A DNA stretch of 64,000 nt from contig CAVXOL010000024.1 of the NCBI GenBank assembly GCA_963763325.1, forward strand, positions 310,001 through 374,000, in the 5' to 3' direction. Of the stretch, positions 34,625-42,681 are shown piece after piece. This stretch comes from JBBECJ01 sp963763325. GTDB taxonomy: Bacteria; Chloroflexota; Chloroflexia; Thermomicrobiales; CFX8. The translations under genes were made by a program, and so were the position numbers. The notes beneath the pieces are model-generated. The model ran no database searches, was not told the origin of the DNA, and worked only from the letters and a program-made list of their open reading frames with translations. The stretch's first letter is position 1. Each line of letters begins with the position of its first letter.

Positions 34625-34977
34625 TGTCCTTTTTTTCGCGTCCAGCCGAGCCGGGTGATCATGCGCGACATCGTCGCCGGGCTGAGCGTGACGTCACAGT
34701 GTGCCGCCCAGCGCTGGCAGTGGGCGGCCAACGTGTCGGCTGGGTGGAGCCGCAGTTGGCGTTCCACGTCGGCGTGCTGGTCGGCGGTGATGGCGCGCGG
34801 TCGGCCCGGGATCGGCTTCGGCGTCAGGTCCCCGGCGGCGTCCAGGCGCAGGTAGCGGTTGATCGTGCGCCGATCGACCCCGAACAGTTCGGCCACCTCG
34901 GCCTTCGGATGACCGGCCTGGACGGCGCGGACGATGCGTTCACGCAGTTCAAGACTGTAGGCGCGCATGCTGGCCAC
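34567..34977 (-). CDS. IS630 transposase, upstream frame (orfA)
   Basis: 136 residues holding the N-terminal helix-turn-helix region: SLELRERIVRAVQAGHPKAE, VAELFGVDRRTINRYLRL and CDVTLSPATMSRMITRLGWTRKK. This part binds the element ends. The frame runs past TGG-ACG-CGA-AAA-AAA-GGA, where a run of seven A (plus strand T run at 34629-34635) forms a classic -1 slippery site. After slippage the ribosome would enter orfB, giving one transposase of about 316 aa. Without slippage a short product ends at 34567. Confidence 0.85.
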   Translation of the reverse strand: MASMRAYSLELRERIVRAVQAGHPKAEVAELFGVDRRTINRYLRLDAAGDLTPKPIPGRPRAITADQHADVERQLRLHPADTLAAHCQRWAAHCDVTLSPATMSRMITRLGWTRKKGQWQPASAMSQPGLPGGARR

Positions 34978-35085
34978 TCCCTTCCTGAGCCAACCAGCAT
35001 CCCACCAACCCTATACTTTCGCAAGACGCTCTAGTGCTCTCGTGCGTATAGAAGACAGCGATCGACTCGCTAGAAAGGCCTGACC

Positions 35086-36996
35086 ATGATCAGGTGGTCG
35101 AGGCTAGCGACCATTCCTTTGGTCGTCGGCTTGATCTTCCAGTTTCTTCTCATCGTTGCGCTCGCCGTTGCAATAATGCCTGGCGCGGCGGACGCGAACA
35201 GCCCAGTCACAGGTGCGGCATTCACGACCGTCAACGAGGCTGTCGACGGCACCGGGCATTGCAAGAACGGCAACCCGAACGTCAACTGCAACATCTACGA
35301 CGGCAAAGATTACGTCTGGCTCAACGGCGGACCGAGCGTCGCCTACGTCGGCGACGGAGACTACTTCTTCGCCGTCCTCGTGCCCGGCGGTCAGAGCGAC
35401 CCAAACGATGGAGAGACGAAGAACCTGTCAGACGCCCCAAATGGCGATGCTTACACCAACCGCACCTTCTCCGTAACGGGCGGTGTCGTTTCGTACAGTG
35501 GGACGCATGAATTCAGTAACAACAAGATTCGCCTGATGTACTATGACGACACGACCAACCCGGGTGGCGTCTACATCCTCGCGATCTGCTCGCTCGCGGA
35601 CGGCTATCCGGTCGATCCGAGCGACTGTAAGTACGACGCCTTCAAGGTTCAGGAGGACGAGGTCGTCCCTGGCAAGCCACTCACGATTACCAAGGATGCC
35701 AACGGTGTGTACACCAACACATACGCCTGGACGGTCACCAAGGTCGTGCTTGGCGACTCAACCGTGACGCAGAATGGTGGCACCGCGACGTTTACGTATC
35801 AGGTAAGCGTCAGCCACGACGGCGGGACTGTCAGCGCCATCTCGGTAACTGGCACGATCACAGTCTTCAACCCGAACGTCGACGACAATGACGATCCCGT
35901 TGCAGTCAGCGATGTGGACGTGACCGACTCGTTGTCGGACGGCACAGACTGCGACGTCACCGACGGCGAAAACGTCACACTCACCGAAATTGAAACGCAC
36001 TTCGCCTACTCGTGCGACCTGGCAAACCTCCCACAAGGCGCGCTCGACAACACGGCTAAAGTGTCGTGGCCGGAGCAATTCCTTGATAACGGGACGTTCC
36101 TGGCTGCCGGATCGGCTGACTTCAAGTTCAAGGGCGTCTCATTCGACGAGACAACCGTCGATGATTGCGTCAGTGTCGATGACAGCCTTTATGGTTCGCT
36201 GGGGACCGTCTGCGTCGGTGAGGCGAATCCGACGACGTTCCCGACGTACACGCTAACCGTCAATGTTCCTGACTCCGGCTGCGTGTCATATGACAACACC
36301 GCCACGTTCACGACGGACGACACGGGAGCAACCGGGTCAGACTCAAAGACCGTGAATGTCTGCGGCGAGGATCCGACACCACCTACCTGCCCGGTCGGTA
36401 AGATCCGACAAGGGGTAGATGCGTACGGCATCAAGTTCGCAGAGGTCGATCTGCAGGACACCGGAAGTGGTGTTGCGTCGATCGTGCAAAGTTTGAATGC
36501 CAAGAACGTGACCCTCAGTTACAAGGTGTCGGGTGATCTCACCTTCACGCCGTTCGATCCGACCAGCCCTCCGTCCGTGACGTTCGACCCAACTGAAACG
36601 ACCCTCATTACCGTGCGCGGCACCAAGATCGACAACGCCAAGGGTTCCAGGCTTGAGATCCACGTCACCGACGGTGAGGGCAATGTCACCACCTGCGATC
36701 CGGTGGAAGAGGTCGTGATCAAGGAGGACGGCAAGCCGTACTCAGCCACGCACTCGAACCTGATTGACACGATGAGCAAGGTCACCGTGGTCAACGGTAG
36801 TCCCGGCATCAACAGTGTTGTGCTCACCGTCAATGGTACGAAGATCACGATCAAGAACCTGAAGCCCGGTGAGGTGCGCAAGGTTGACATCTCGTCAGCG
36901 ATGCGACCCGGGAATGGCAACACCATTTCCCTTAAGGCCACTGGCGGCGCCGGATCGTCTGCAACGATCTTCATCGCCGACGAGTGGATCAGCTAG
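35086..36996 (+). CDS. secreted beta-rich surface protein of unknown role
   Basis: A 636-residue exported protein. A signal peptide occupies residues 1-38 (basic start, long hydrophobic run, cut probably after GAADA). The mature part is rich in Asp, Thr, Val and Gly with few Lys, typical of beta-sandwich surface repeats. KPLTITKDANGVYTNTYAWT and the following 150 residues resemble prealbumin/DUF11-like stalk domains. An Ig-like domain with paired Cys follows, and a last unit KVTVVNGSPGINSVVLTVNG closes the protein. There is no LPXTG and no final membrane helix, so attachment is unclear. Its TAG stop lies exactly at the left edge of a MITE-like element. No specific function can be assigned. 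Confidence 0.72.
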   Translation: MIRWSRLATIPLVVGLIFQFLLIVALAVAIMPGAADANSPVTGAAFTTVNEAVDGTGHCKNGNPNVNCNIYDGKDYVWLNGGPSVAYVGDGDYFFAVLVPGGQSDPNDGETKNLSDAPNGDAYTNRTFSVTGGVVSYSGTHEFSNNKIRLMYYDDTTNPGGVYILAICSLADGYPVDPSDCKYDAFKVQEDEVVPGKPLTITKDANGVYTNTYAWTVTKVVLGDSTVTQNGGTATFTYQVSVSHDGGTVSAISVTGTITVFNPNVDDNDDPVAVSDVDVTDSLSDGTDCDVTDGENVTLTEIETHFAYSCDLANLPQGALDNTAKVSWPEQFLDNGTFLAAGSADFKFKGVSFDETTVDDCVSVDDSLYGSLGTVCVGEANPTTFPTYTLTVNVPDSGCVSYDNTATFTTDDTGATGSDSKTVNVCGEDPTPPTCPVGKIRQGVDAYGIKFAEVDLQDTGSGVASIVQSLNAKNVTLSYKVSGDLTFTPFDPTSPPSVTFDPTETTLITVRGTKIDNAKGSRLEIHVTDGEGNVTTCDPVEEVVIKEDGKPYSATHSNLIDTMSKVTVVNGSPGINSVVLTVNGTKITIKNLKPGEVRKVDISSAMRPGNGNTISLKATGGAGSSATIFIADEWIS

Positions 36997-37140
36997 GGCG
37001 TGTCTGACGAATCATTCTTGACTCGATCCGGATGATGTGCAGCGCCAGTATGCCGTCGTACGTTCGTCGCCTTGCCAGCCCGTTAATCGTCGGAAAATGC
37101 AGACAACAATGCTCATCCCGATTCGTCAGACACGCCCTAG
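36993..37140. mobile_element. MITE-like element with perfect 21-base inverted ends
   Basis: A 148-base non-coding element. Its ends (36993-37013 and 37120-37140) are perfect inverted repeats: CTAG plus GGGCGTGTCTGACGAATC reading inward from the left, and the exact complement at the right. CTAG at both borders is a likely 4-base target duplication, as made by IS5-type transposases (YTAR), which leaves GGGCGTGTCTGACGAAT as the repeat proper. No transposase is inside and no matching parent element is in the window. It touches the stop of the surface protein and lies 32 bases before the lasso precursor start. Confidence 0.78.
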
Positions 37141-37172
37141 GCATCTAGTGCCGGGATAGAGAGGAGGTATCG

Positions 37173-37276
37173 GTGAAGAAGGCATACCGCAAGCCCGACA
37201 ACTCCAGCGACTAGGACTGTTACGACACCTGACGCGATTCAGTCTTCTAGTCCTGCCCGAGGGCCGGTTGGGATAG
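37173..37276 (+). CDS. putative lasso-type RiPP precursor peptide (frame broken)
   Basis: GTG at 37173 follows a very strong GAGGAGG (37161-37167) at 5 bases. The frame begins MKKAYRKP and then hits TAG at 37212. If two extra bases lie at about 37194-37199 (CCCGAC for CCGC), the peptide continues in the frame open to TAG 37274-37276 and reads YRKPQLQRLGLLRHLT. This is an exact YxxPxLxxxGxxxxxT lasso leader motif. After Thr20-Arg21 the core would be FSLLVLPEGRLG, with Glu at core position 8 able to close a macrolactam. A 12-residue core is short for a lasso, so another discrepancy may hide there. The neighbours B1 and B2 support the call. Confidence 0.55.
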
Positions 37277-37369
37277 CGGTCCCGACTCGGCCTCTACCAG
37301 GATCCGTTGTCGGCGGAAGCGAAACGCCTCGATTGTAAGTTCAACGGCGTTCGGGAAGGTTAATGTCCG

Positions 37370-37646
37370 ATGGGCACCGCAGAACGAATCACACGCAATC
37401 CTCAGATTCTTACGAACAGGTAAGTGAACAGATATGGTTTGATCGAATCCGGCAACCGGGAACTATTTCTCCATTGACGACATCGGCAGCCGCGTCTGGG
37501 AACTTTGCGACGGCTCGCTGACGATTGCCGAGATAGCAGAACGCATCCACGACGAATATGACGCACCAATTAACCTCATCACGACAGAGGTCATCGAACT
37601 TGTTACTGAGTTCTGCGATGAAAAGCTTGTTGTTTCGTCGCGGTAG
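37370..37646 (+). CDS. PqqD-like RiPP recognition protein, B1 (frame broken)
   Basis: About 88 residues of PqqD fold, the RiPP recognition element that binds the leader peptide and hands it to the B2 protease. From 37443 the frame is clear: NPATGNYFSIDDIGSRVWEL then CDGSLTIAEIAERIHDEYDA, ending EFCDEKLVVSSR. Upstream the matching N terminus ERITRNPQILTNR (from ATG 37370) and SEQIWFD lie in the other two frames, needing two-base corrections near 37418-37422 and 37441-37446. An ATG at 37363 is another start. Repaired, the length is normal for lasso B1. It lies between precursor and B2 on the same strand. Confidence 0.7.
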
Positions 37647-37656
37647 CGCGCGCGAT

Positions 37657-38113
37657 GTGTCGTGTCTGGTTACCAGACCGTCCTATGCAATCCTCCTGAT
37701 ACACATCGGCACCTTCGCCACATTCGTCCCACTTCTGCTGCGATTGAGGTTGCCGATAGTTGCGCGTGTGCTGACGCCTCGGAAGACGGCATGCATCCGC
37801 TGACCCAGGTCGGGTGCGAATCATCGAAGCCATGACAAACGCGGTGTTGGGACGACGGTGGATTCGCCGCAGTTGCCTAGTGCGCGGCACCACGCTGTTC
37901 TACTTTCTCACGCGTGCCGGTCTGAACGTTGAGCTCTTGTTCGGCATCGGACAGGTTGATGGCAGGTTTGCCGGTCACTGCTGGCTTGTCAAGGACGGTC
38001 AGCCGTACCTCGAAATGCAGGATCCACGACCTATCTTTACGGTCGTCTACAGCATTCCTGACGATCGGTTGCTAGCCCCGCCGGTCCCAAACACACACCG
38101 GATAGCACCGTGA
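37657..38113 (+). CDS. lasso peptide leader protease, B2 (one frame break)
   Basis: About 150 residues of the transglutaminase-like B2 family, which cuts the leader from lasso precursors. The N-terminal part RPSYAILLIHIGTFATFVPL is in one frame and the catalytic part in the next; one extra base near 37780-37787 joins them through ASADPGRVRIIEAMTNAV. RRSCLVRGTTLFYFLTRAGL has the catalytic Cys, then NVELLFGIG, and GRFAGHCWLVKDGQPYLE has the His. The start is probably GTG 37657, eleven bases after the B1 stop. Its stop overlaps the kinase start as GTGA. Confidence 0.78.
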
Positions 38114-39111
38114 CTGTTCAGCTGCCTTGGCTGCGGACCTACTCGATGTTTGGGCTCGTACTGTCGATTAGATCAGAGGTCCCGTGCGTTGATTCGGCGA
38201 TAGACACTCGCCTTCGGTACTTTCGCATCGAAGATCCTGATCGTCATGATTTTTACGTCACCATCCGACGGGTTGAGCGCGTCGAAGGACGATCCGTCGC
38301 ACCTCCAGACAGTCCCTCGAGGCCCGTGTACGATCCGGTTGCCGGCGAGATCGTCTACTCCGACATGTGTGAAACACTAACTCTGGACGACGGGAACAAC
38401 GTCCGCACGCTATGCGACACTCGATCGGGAGCAATTGACATTTCGGTCGCAGCGGACGATCCGGGCACGTGCTGGGTTGCTTCACACTCGTTGTTCACGA
38501 TCCCTCTCATTGATCTGCTCAAGCGTCACGGTCGCTACAGCTTGCACGCAGCCAGTCTCAGCCACGATGGCCATGGTCTCCTCATCGCCGGCACGAGTGG
38601 CTCCGGCAAGTCAACGCTGACGCTTGCGCTGCTGCGAGCGGGGTTCGATTACCTTGGCGATGACATGGTGTTTCTCGTAAACGACCAAATTGGAGTCCAG
38701 GCTCTAGGGTTTCCTGACGAGGTCGATGTTACGCCAGACACCGTTCGATTCTTCCCTGAGTTGTCTCACCTGAGAGAGGTTCAACGACTTCCTGGTTGGC
38801 AAAAGCACCAGATTCTTCCGGAAGACGTGTATGGGGTGAAACCGGTGATGCAGTCTCACCCACGTGTGCTGCTGTTCCCGCGCGTTAGCGGATTGGAGCA
38901 TAGCGTCATCACGCCGCTTGACAGCCACGTTGCACTCCTGGAACTTTCGCCGAACATTCTGCTGACTGACCCCGCCTCGTCACAGAAGCACTTCGACGCG
39001 CTGGGCGCACTCGTCAATCAGTGCAGGTGCTACCGTCTGGAGACCGGGACAGACCTAGCATCAACGGCGGATACACTGCGCGACCTGATGAATTCAACGT
39101 GTCACCAGTAA
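38110..39111 (+). CDS. HprK-like peptide kinase of the lasso cluster
   Basis: A 333-residue protein with a C-terminal P-loop kinase domain like HPr kinase. Walker A is LIAGTSGSGKSTLTLALLRAGF, then FDYLGDDMVFLV carries the acidic pair. RYSLHAASLSHDGHGLL just before is the usual HprK-type lead-in. No HPr gene or PTS is around. Related kinases in lasso clusters (paeninodin type) phosphorylate a C-terminal Ser of the precursor. The readable core here ends in Gly, so its target is not obvious. GTG start overlaps the B2 stop by four bases, a strong sign they are one system. It ends convergent with the flippase by a 10-base overlap. Confidence 0.8.
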   Translation: MTVQLPWLRTYSMFGLVLSIRSEVPCVDSAIDTRLRYFRIEDPDRHDFYVTIRRVERVEGRSVAPPDSPSRPVYDPVAGEIVYSDMCETLTLDDGNNVRTLCDTRSGAIDISVAADDPGTCWVASHSLFTIPLIDLLKRHGRYSLHAASLSHDGHGLLIAGTSGSGKSTLTLALLRAGFDYLGDDMVFLVNDQIGVQALGFPDEVDVTPDTVRFFPELSHLREVQRLPGWQKHQILPEDVYGVKPVMQSHPRVLLFPRVSGLEHSVITPLDSHVALLELSPNILLTDPASSQKHFDALGALVNQCRCYRLETGTDLASTADTLRDLMNSTCHQ

Positions 39112-40628
39112 GATGACTCGGTCGACGCACCGAACCTGCGTCGAACGGATGTGGTCACCGATCGCCATTCAACTAGGCCGAGCGCGACCACAAGCACCGC
39201 ATACGACACAGCGCCGGCAGCAACCACCAGGATGAGCGGCAGAGGAAGGAAGACCCATACGATCGCGCCCATCAGCGTGGTCGCCGCCACGATTCGCCCG
39301 AGCCGGCGTCGACTCAGTGCAAGCCAGCCGTGGGTACGCAGCACGACGACGAACGCGAGAGCGACGCCGCCGTCGATGATGATGTTCACCACCGCTGCCC
39401 CGGTCATGCCGTACGCCGAGATCAGTGCGACTGCGAGAACGACGTTCGCCACCATCCCGACAACATAGATCCCCGCAGCCGTTCGCTCGAGCCCACCAGC
39501 GACGCACACGTTTGCTAAGTAGCCGACAGCGAGCATCAGTGCGATGTCCCAGGCCAGCAGCCGCAGGACGGGACCTGCCGGCGCGTAGCTGTCGCCGTAG
39601 AGAACTTTAATTGCCCGCGGCGCCAGAAGCGACAACCCCGCCGCGACAGGCATGACGATCAGGACCAGCCAACTGAACGTCTCCGATGTCCATCGAACGG
39701 CTCGCTCCCGATCGCGCGTGTACATGCGCGTCAGCGACGGCATCATGGCTGTCAGAAATCCGCCGAGGATTCCGACCAGGTGGAATATGAGACGATACGA
39801 CGCGCTGTACCATCCAACCGTCGCCACGTCGCTGAAAGCTCCGAGCAAGACGGTGATGACGTTCGCGTTGAATGACAGTCCCATCACGAGCAGTCCGAAC
39901 GGCACGCCCATCCGGATCATGTTCGGCCAGGTTCGAGGTACGGCGCGCGAGGCCTTGAGGTTAATGCCGGCCGCGCGAACCGCTCGAGCGGAGAGCCAGA
40001 TCTGTATGGGCACCGCCACGAAGCCGCTGATCAGAAGCGCGAATAACCCAGCTCCAACCCATAGCAGCACAATTGCAACGCCAGCCGACACGACGCGGTT
40101 GACCAGCAACGCCGTCGTGACGGCATCGAATCGCTCGTGCGCTCTCAGCACCCCGGTTAGAGGAACCTGGACCGCGCTGAGGACGTACGTGAGTGCGTAA
40201 ACGAAAACACCAACAACGAGTCGCCGATCATAGCCTGCTGCTATCGCCAGGCCGGTGATCACCCAGAGGCTGGCGAGTGCCAACAACAGTCGCAATACGA
40301 CGAGGTTCCAGAACATCGCCGCCGCCCGGTCGGGTTCTTGTGCGATCGACCGCTCCATGTGCTGGGACATCCCGAAGTTGAAGACAATCCCGAACAGGCC
40401 GACGAAGGCGAGAACCGTTGCATACTGACCAAGTCCTTCCTCACCCAGCCAACGCACAACGACGATGTTGAATGCGAGGAAGAGCAGCTTGCTCAGCCAG
40501 TTCCCCGCCGTCACAACGACAGTGTTGCGCATCACAGTTCGGTTGAAGTCGGATGATGCCGTCGTCACAATGGCGGACACCTGATCATCGGTTGGGAGAG
40601 AGAAGCCCCAACGTACGAATCGCACCAC
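39102..40628 (-). CDS. polysaccharide/lipid-linked oligosaccharide flippase
   Basis: A 508-residue MOP-superfamily membrane protein with about 14 helices, like Wzx/RfbX exporters. The N terminus RNTVVVTAGNWLSKLLFLAF, then VVRWLGEEGLGQYATVLAFV and YSASYRLIFHLVGILGGFLT, are typical. The start could be the ATG at residue 33 (MRNTVVV), since the first 30 residues are polar. It would flip lipid-linked sugars across the membrane for surface polymers. No glycosyltransferases lie next to it. It is convergent with the lasso kinase and probably not part of that system, though peptide export by it cannot be excluded. Confidence 0.83.
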   Translation of the reverse strand: MVRFVRWGFSLPTDDQVSAIVTTASSDFNRTVMRNTVVVTAGNWLSKLLFLAFNIVVVRWLGEEGLGQYATVLAFVGLFGIVFNFGMSQHMERSIAQEPDRAAAMFWNLVVLRLLLALASLWVITGLAIAAGYDRRLVVGVFVYALTYVLSAVQVPLTGVLRAHERFDAVTTALLVNRVVSAGVAIVLLWVGAGLFALLISGFVAVPIQIWLSARAVRAAGINLKASRAVPRTWPNMIRMGVPFGLLVMGLSFNANVITVLLGAFSDVATVGWYSASYRLIFHLVGILGGFLTAMMPSLTRMYTRDRERAVRWTSETFSWLVLIVMPVAAGLSLLAPRAIKVLYGDSYAPAGPVLRLLAWDIALMLAVGYLANVCVAGGLERTAAGIYVVGMVANVVLAVALISAYGMTGAAVVNIIIDGGVALAFVVVLRTHGWLALSRRRLGRIVAATTLMGAIVWVFLPLPLILVVAAGAVSYAVLVVALGLVEWRSVTTSVRRRFGASTESSYW

Positions 40629-40758
40629 GCCTCGGTCGCAACATGTTCGCGATCACCGTACAGTACGAGACGGCGACCAGGTTGTCGAGCCAGCGGCAGC
40701 CCGAACCGATGGCTTCGGGGGCCGAGGCAGCGTCAATGGTGTTATCGACTTTTCAGGT

Positions 40759-40764
40759 TATAAT
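40759..40764 (+). promoter_or_regulatory. -10 element before fmdB
   Basis: A perfect TATAAT lies 51 bases upstream of the fmdB-like start in the divergent gap 40629-40814. No clear -35 pairs with it. Confidence 0.45.
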
Positions 40765-40814
40765 GAAGCGTTCGTTTCGGACGGCGAGACGATAGAAGGA
40801 GTGCTCTTCGGGCC

Positions 40815-41147
40815 ATGCCAACTTACGAATACGCATGCTCAACCTGTGGCCATCGCTTCGATGTGCGCCAGAGCTTCAGTGATGACCCGATCAACGACTG
40901 TCCCCAGTGTGGCGCCAGCGTCCGGCGCGTGCTGTATCCAGCCGGTGTGATCTTCAAGGGATCGGGCTGGTACGCGACGGACAGCCGTAAAGGTTCGGCG
41001 TCACACTCCAGCAGCTCGTCATCAACAACAGAATCCTCCTCGACCTCCAGTGCGGAGTCGACGGCATCCGAGGCCAAGCCCGATAACGGCAAATCTGCGG
41101 CCAAGGACACGGCCAGTAAGGCCAAGAGCGCCGCAGCGGACGACTAG
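40815..41147 (+). CDS. FmdB family zinc-ribbon protein
   Basis: A 110-residue protein. The first 45 residues form the FmdB zinc ribbon: MPTYEYACSTCGHRFDVRQS and DDPINDCPQCGASVRRVL give the two Cys pairs, followed by VIFKGSGWYATDSRK, the standard family ending. The last 55 residues are a low-complexity Ser/Thr/Ala/Lys tail, also normal. Named after a putative regulator of formamidase; actual role unknown. It stands ahead of cysS. Confidence 0.9.
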   Translation: MPTYEYACSTCGHRFDVRQSFSDDPINDCPQCGASVRRVLYPAGVIFKGSGWYATDSRKGSASHSSSSSSTTESSSTSSAESTASEAKPDNGKSAAKDTASKAKSAAADD

Positions 41148-41285
41148 CCACAACACCTGGCGGACGTCCGGGCCGCCGCGACATCCAGTTGGGGACAGAC
41201 GACGGAGGATCTGCTGACCGCAACCTCCGTCGAATCGTTTGTCACGAGCCGGTGTCGCATCCGGCAAGAAGGGCTGCAATCTGTC

Positions 41286-42681
41286 ATGTCGCTGACTGTT
41301 TACAACTCGATGACCCGCACGAAGGAACCGTTCGAGACGATTGAGCCAGGCATCGTCAGGATGTATGTCTGCGGCGTCACTGTTTACTCAGATGCCCACA
41401 TCGGCCACGCGCGGGCCTTCATCACCTTCGACATCATCCGTCGCTATCTGGAATGGACCGGTTATACCGTCCACCACGCCCAGAACTTCACCGACGTCGA
41501 TGACAAGATCATCAATCGAGCTCGCCAGCTTGGCATTACCGAAGAGGAACTCACCGAACAACTCATCGACGATTGGGCGGAAGAGACGCGCGCGCTCAAC
41601 ATCCTGCCGGCAACTGTGTATCCTCGCGCGACCCAGGAGATACCAGAGATCGTCGAGATGATCGAAGGACTGATCCGGCTAGAGCACGCATACCTGGTCG
41701 AGGGCGGGGATGTCAACTACCGCGTCGCCAGCTTTCCGGAGTACGGAAAGCTCTCGGGTCGAAAGCTCGAGGACATGCTGGCCGGCGCAAGGGTCGAGGT
41801 CGATCCGCGCAAGGAGCATCCAATGGATTTCGCCCTCTGGAAGGCTGCCAAGCCAGGCGAGATCTCGTGGGAAAGTCCCTGGGGTCCGGGCCGACCTGGC
41901 TGGCACATCGAGTGCTCCGTCATGGCTCTCCAGCATCTCGGCAACAAGCTCGACATTCACGGAGGCGGTGAAGACCTTGATCTTCCCGCACCACGAGAAC
42001 GAAATCGCTCAGTCAGAGGCATTCCCGGAGAACCGACCGTTCGCACGCTACTGGATGCACAACGGACTTCTGCAATTCTCGGGCGACAAGATGAGCAAGT
42101 CTATCGGCAACCTGATCAACATCCGCGAACTGATCGCAAACGGAGACTCGCGATCGTTCCGGCTCATGGCGCTGCAGACCGTCTATCGTGCTCCGCTGAA
42201 TTACACCGACGAGGGCCATGAAGCGGCCCGACGCGGGCTCGAACGCCTCGACCTCGCAATGCGCGGATTCGACGAATCCTCAGATGACGCATCGCCCGAG
42301 CATGAAGCAGCGGTGGTCGACGCCGATCGGCGCTTCCGCGAAGCGATGGACGATGACTTCAATACGCCTGTCGCGGTGTCTGTCCTTTTCGACCTTTCAA
42401 GGATCGCGAATCGCTCCGACGGCGCAAACAGGCACGCCGCCCAGGGGAAGCTGCGTGAACTGGCTGGCGTCCTTGGGCTGGAATTGCGTGCGCCGGAAGC
42501 AGCTGGCGCAGGGGACGCGGGACCGTTCATCGACCTTCTGCTTGAAATCCGTGACGAGCTTCGAACGCAGAAGAATTGGGCACTGTCCGACGCGATTCGT
42601 GACGGGCTTGCCGAGCGAGGAGTAACGGTTGAGGACTCGCCGACAGGGGCAACCTGGCGCCGGAGGGACGAAGCGCGATAG
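41286..42681 (+). CDS. cysS: cysteinyl-tRNA synthetase (one frame break)
   Basis: Class I synthetase (about 464 aa) that charges tRNA-Cys. YVCGVTVYSDAHIGHARAFITF gives the zinc Cys and the HIGH-type motif, WHIECSVMALQHLG and DIHGGGEDL the metal site, and DKMSKSIGN the KMSKS loop. A helical anticodon domain ends with RDGLAERGVTVEDSPTG. One extra T near 41973-41976 (CCTTGATC for CCTGATC) moves the frame; removing it gives GGGEDLIFPHHENEIAQSEA, the expected family sequence. The gene is essential, so a sequence error is the best reading. Confidence 0.93.

Larger units (their letters stand above)
34019..35031 (-). mobile_element. IS630-family insertion sequence
   Basis: About 1013 bases carrying a two-frame IS630 transposase. 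Both ends read GAGCG inward (GAGCGGTACTCATAAAGGTT at the left; GAGCGTCTTGCGAAAG then TATAGGGTT at the right on the other strand), an imperfect inverted repeat. Each end is flanked by TA (34017-34018 and 35032-35033), the dinucleotide target duplication of IS630/Tc1 elements. It sits between polA and a surface protein gene. With both reading frames open and ends present it may be active. Exact ends are read by eye. Confidence 0.8.

Noticed and set aside
37173..37330. Alternative lasso precursor by removing only one base, giving a longer Thr/Pro/Ser-rich peptide
   Set aside because: It keeps YRKP but loses the L, G and T positions of the leader motif; the two-base correction restores all of them.
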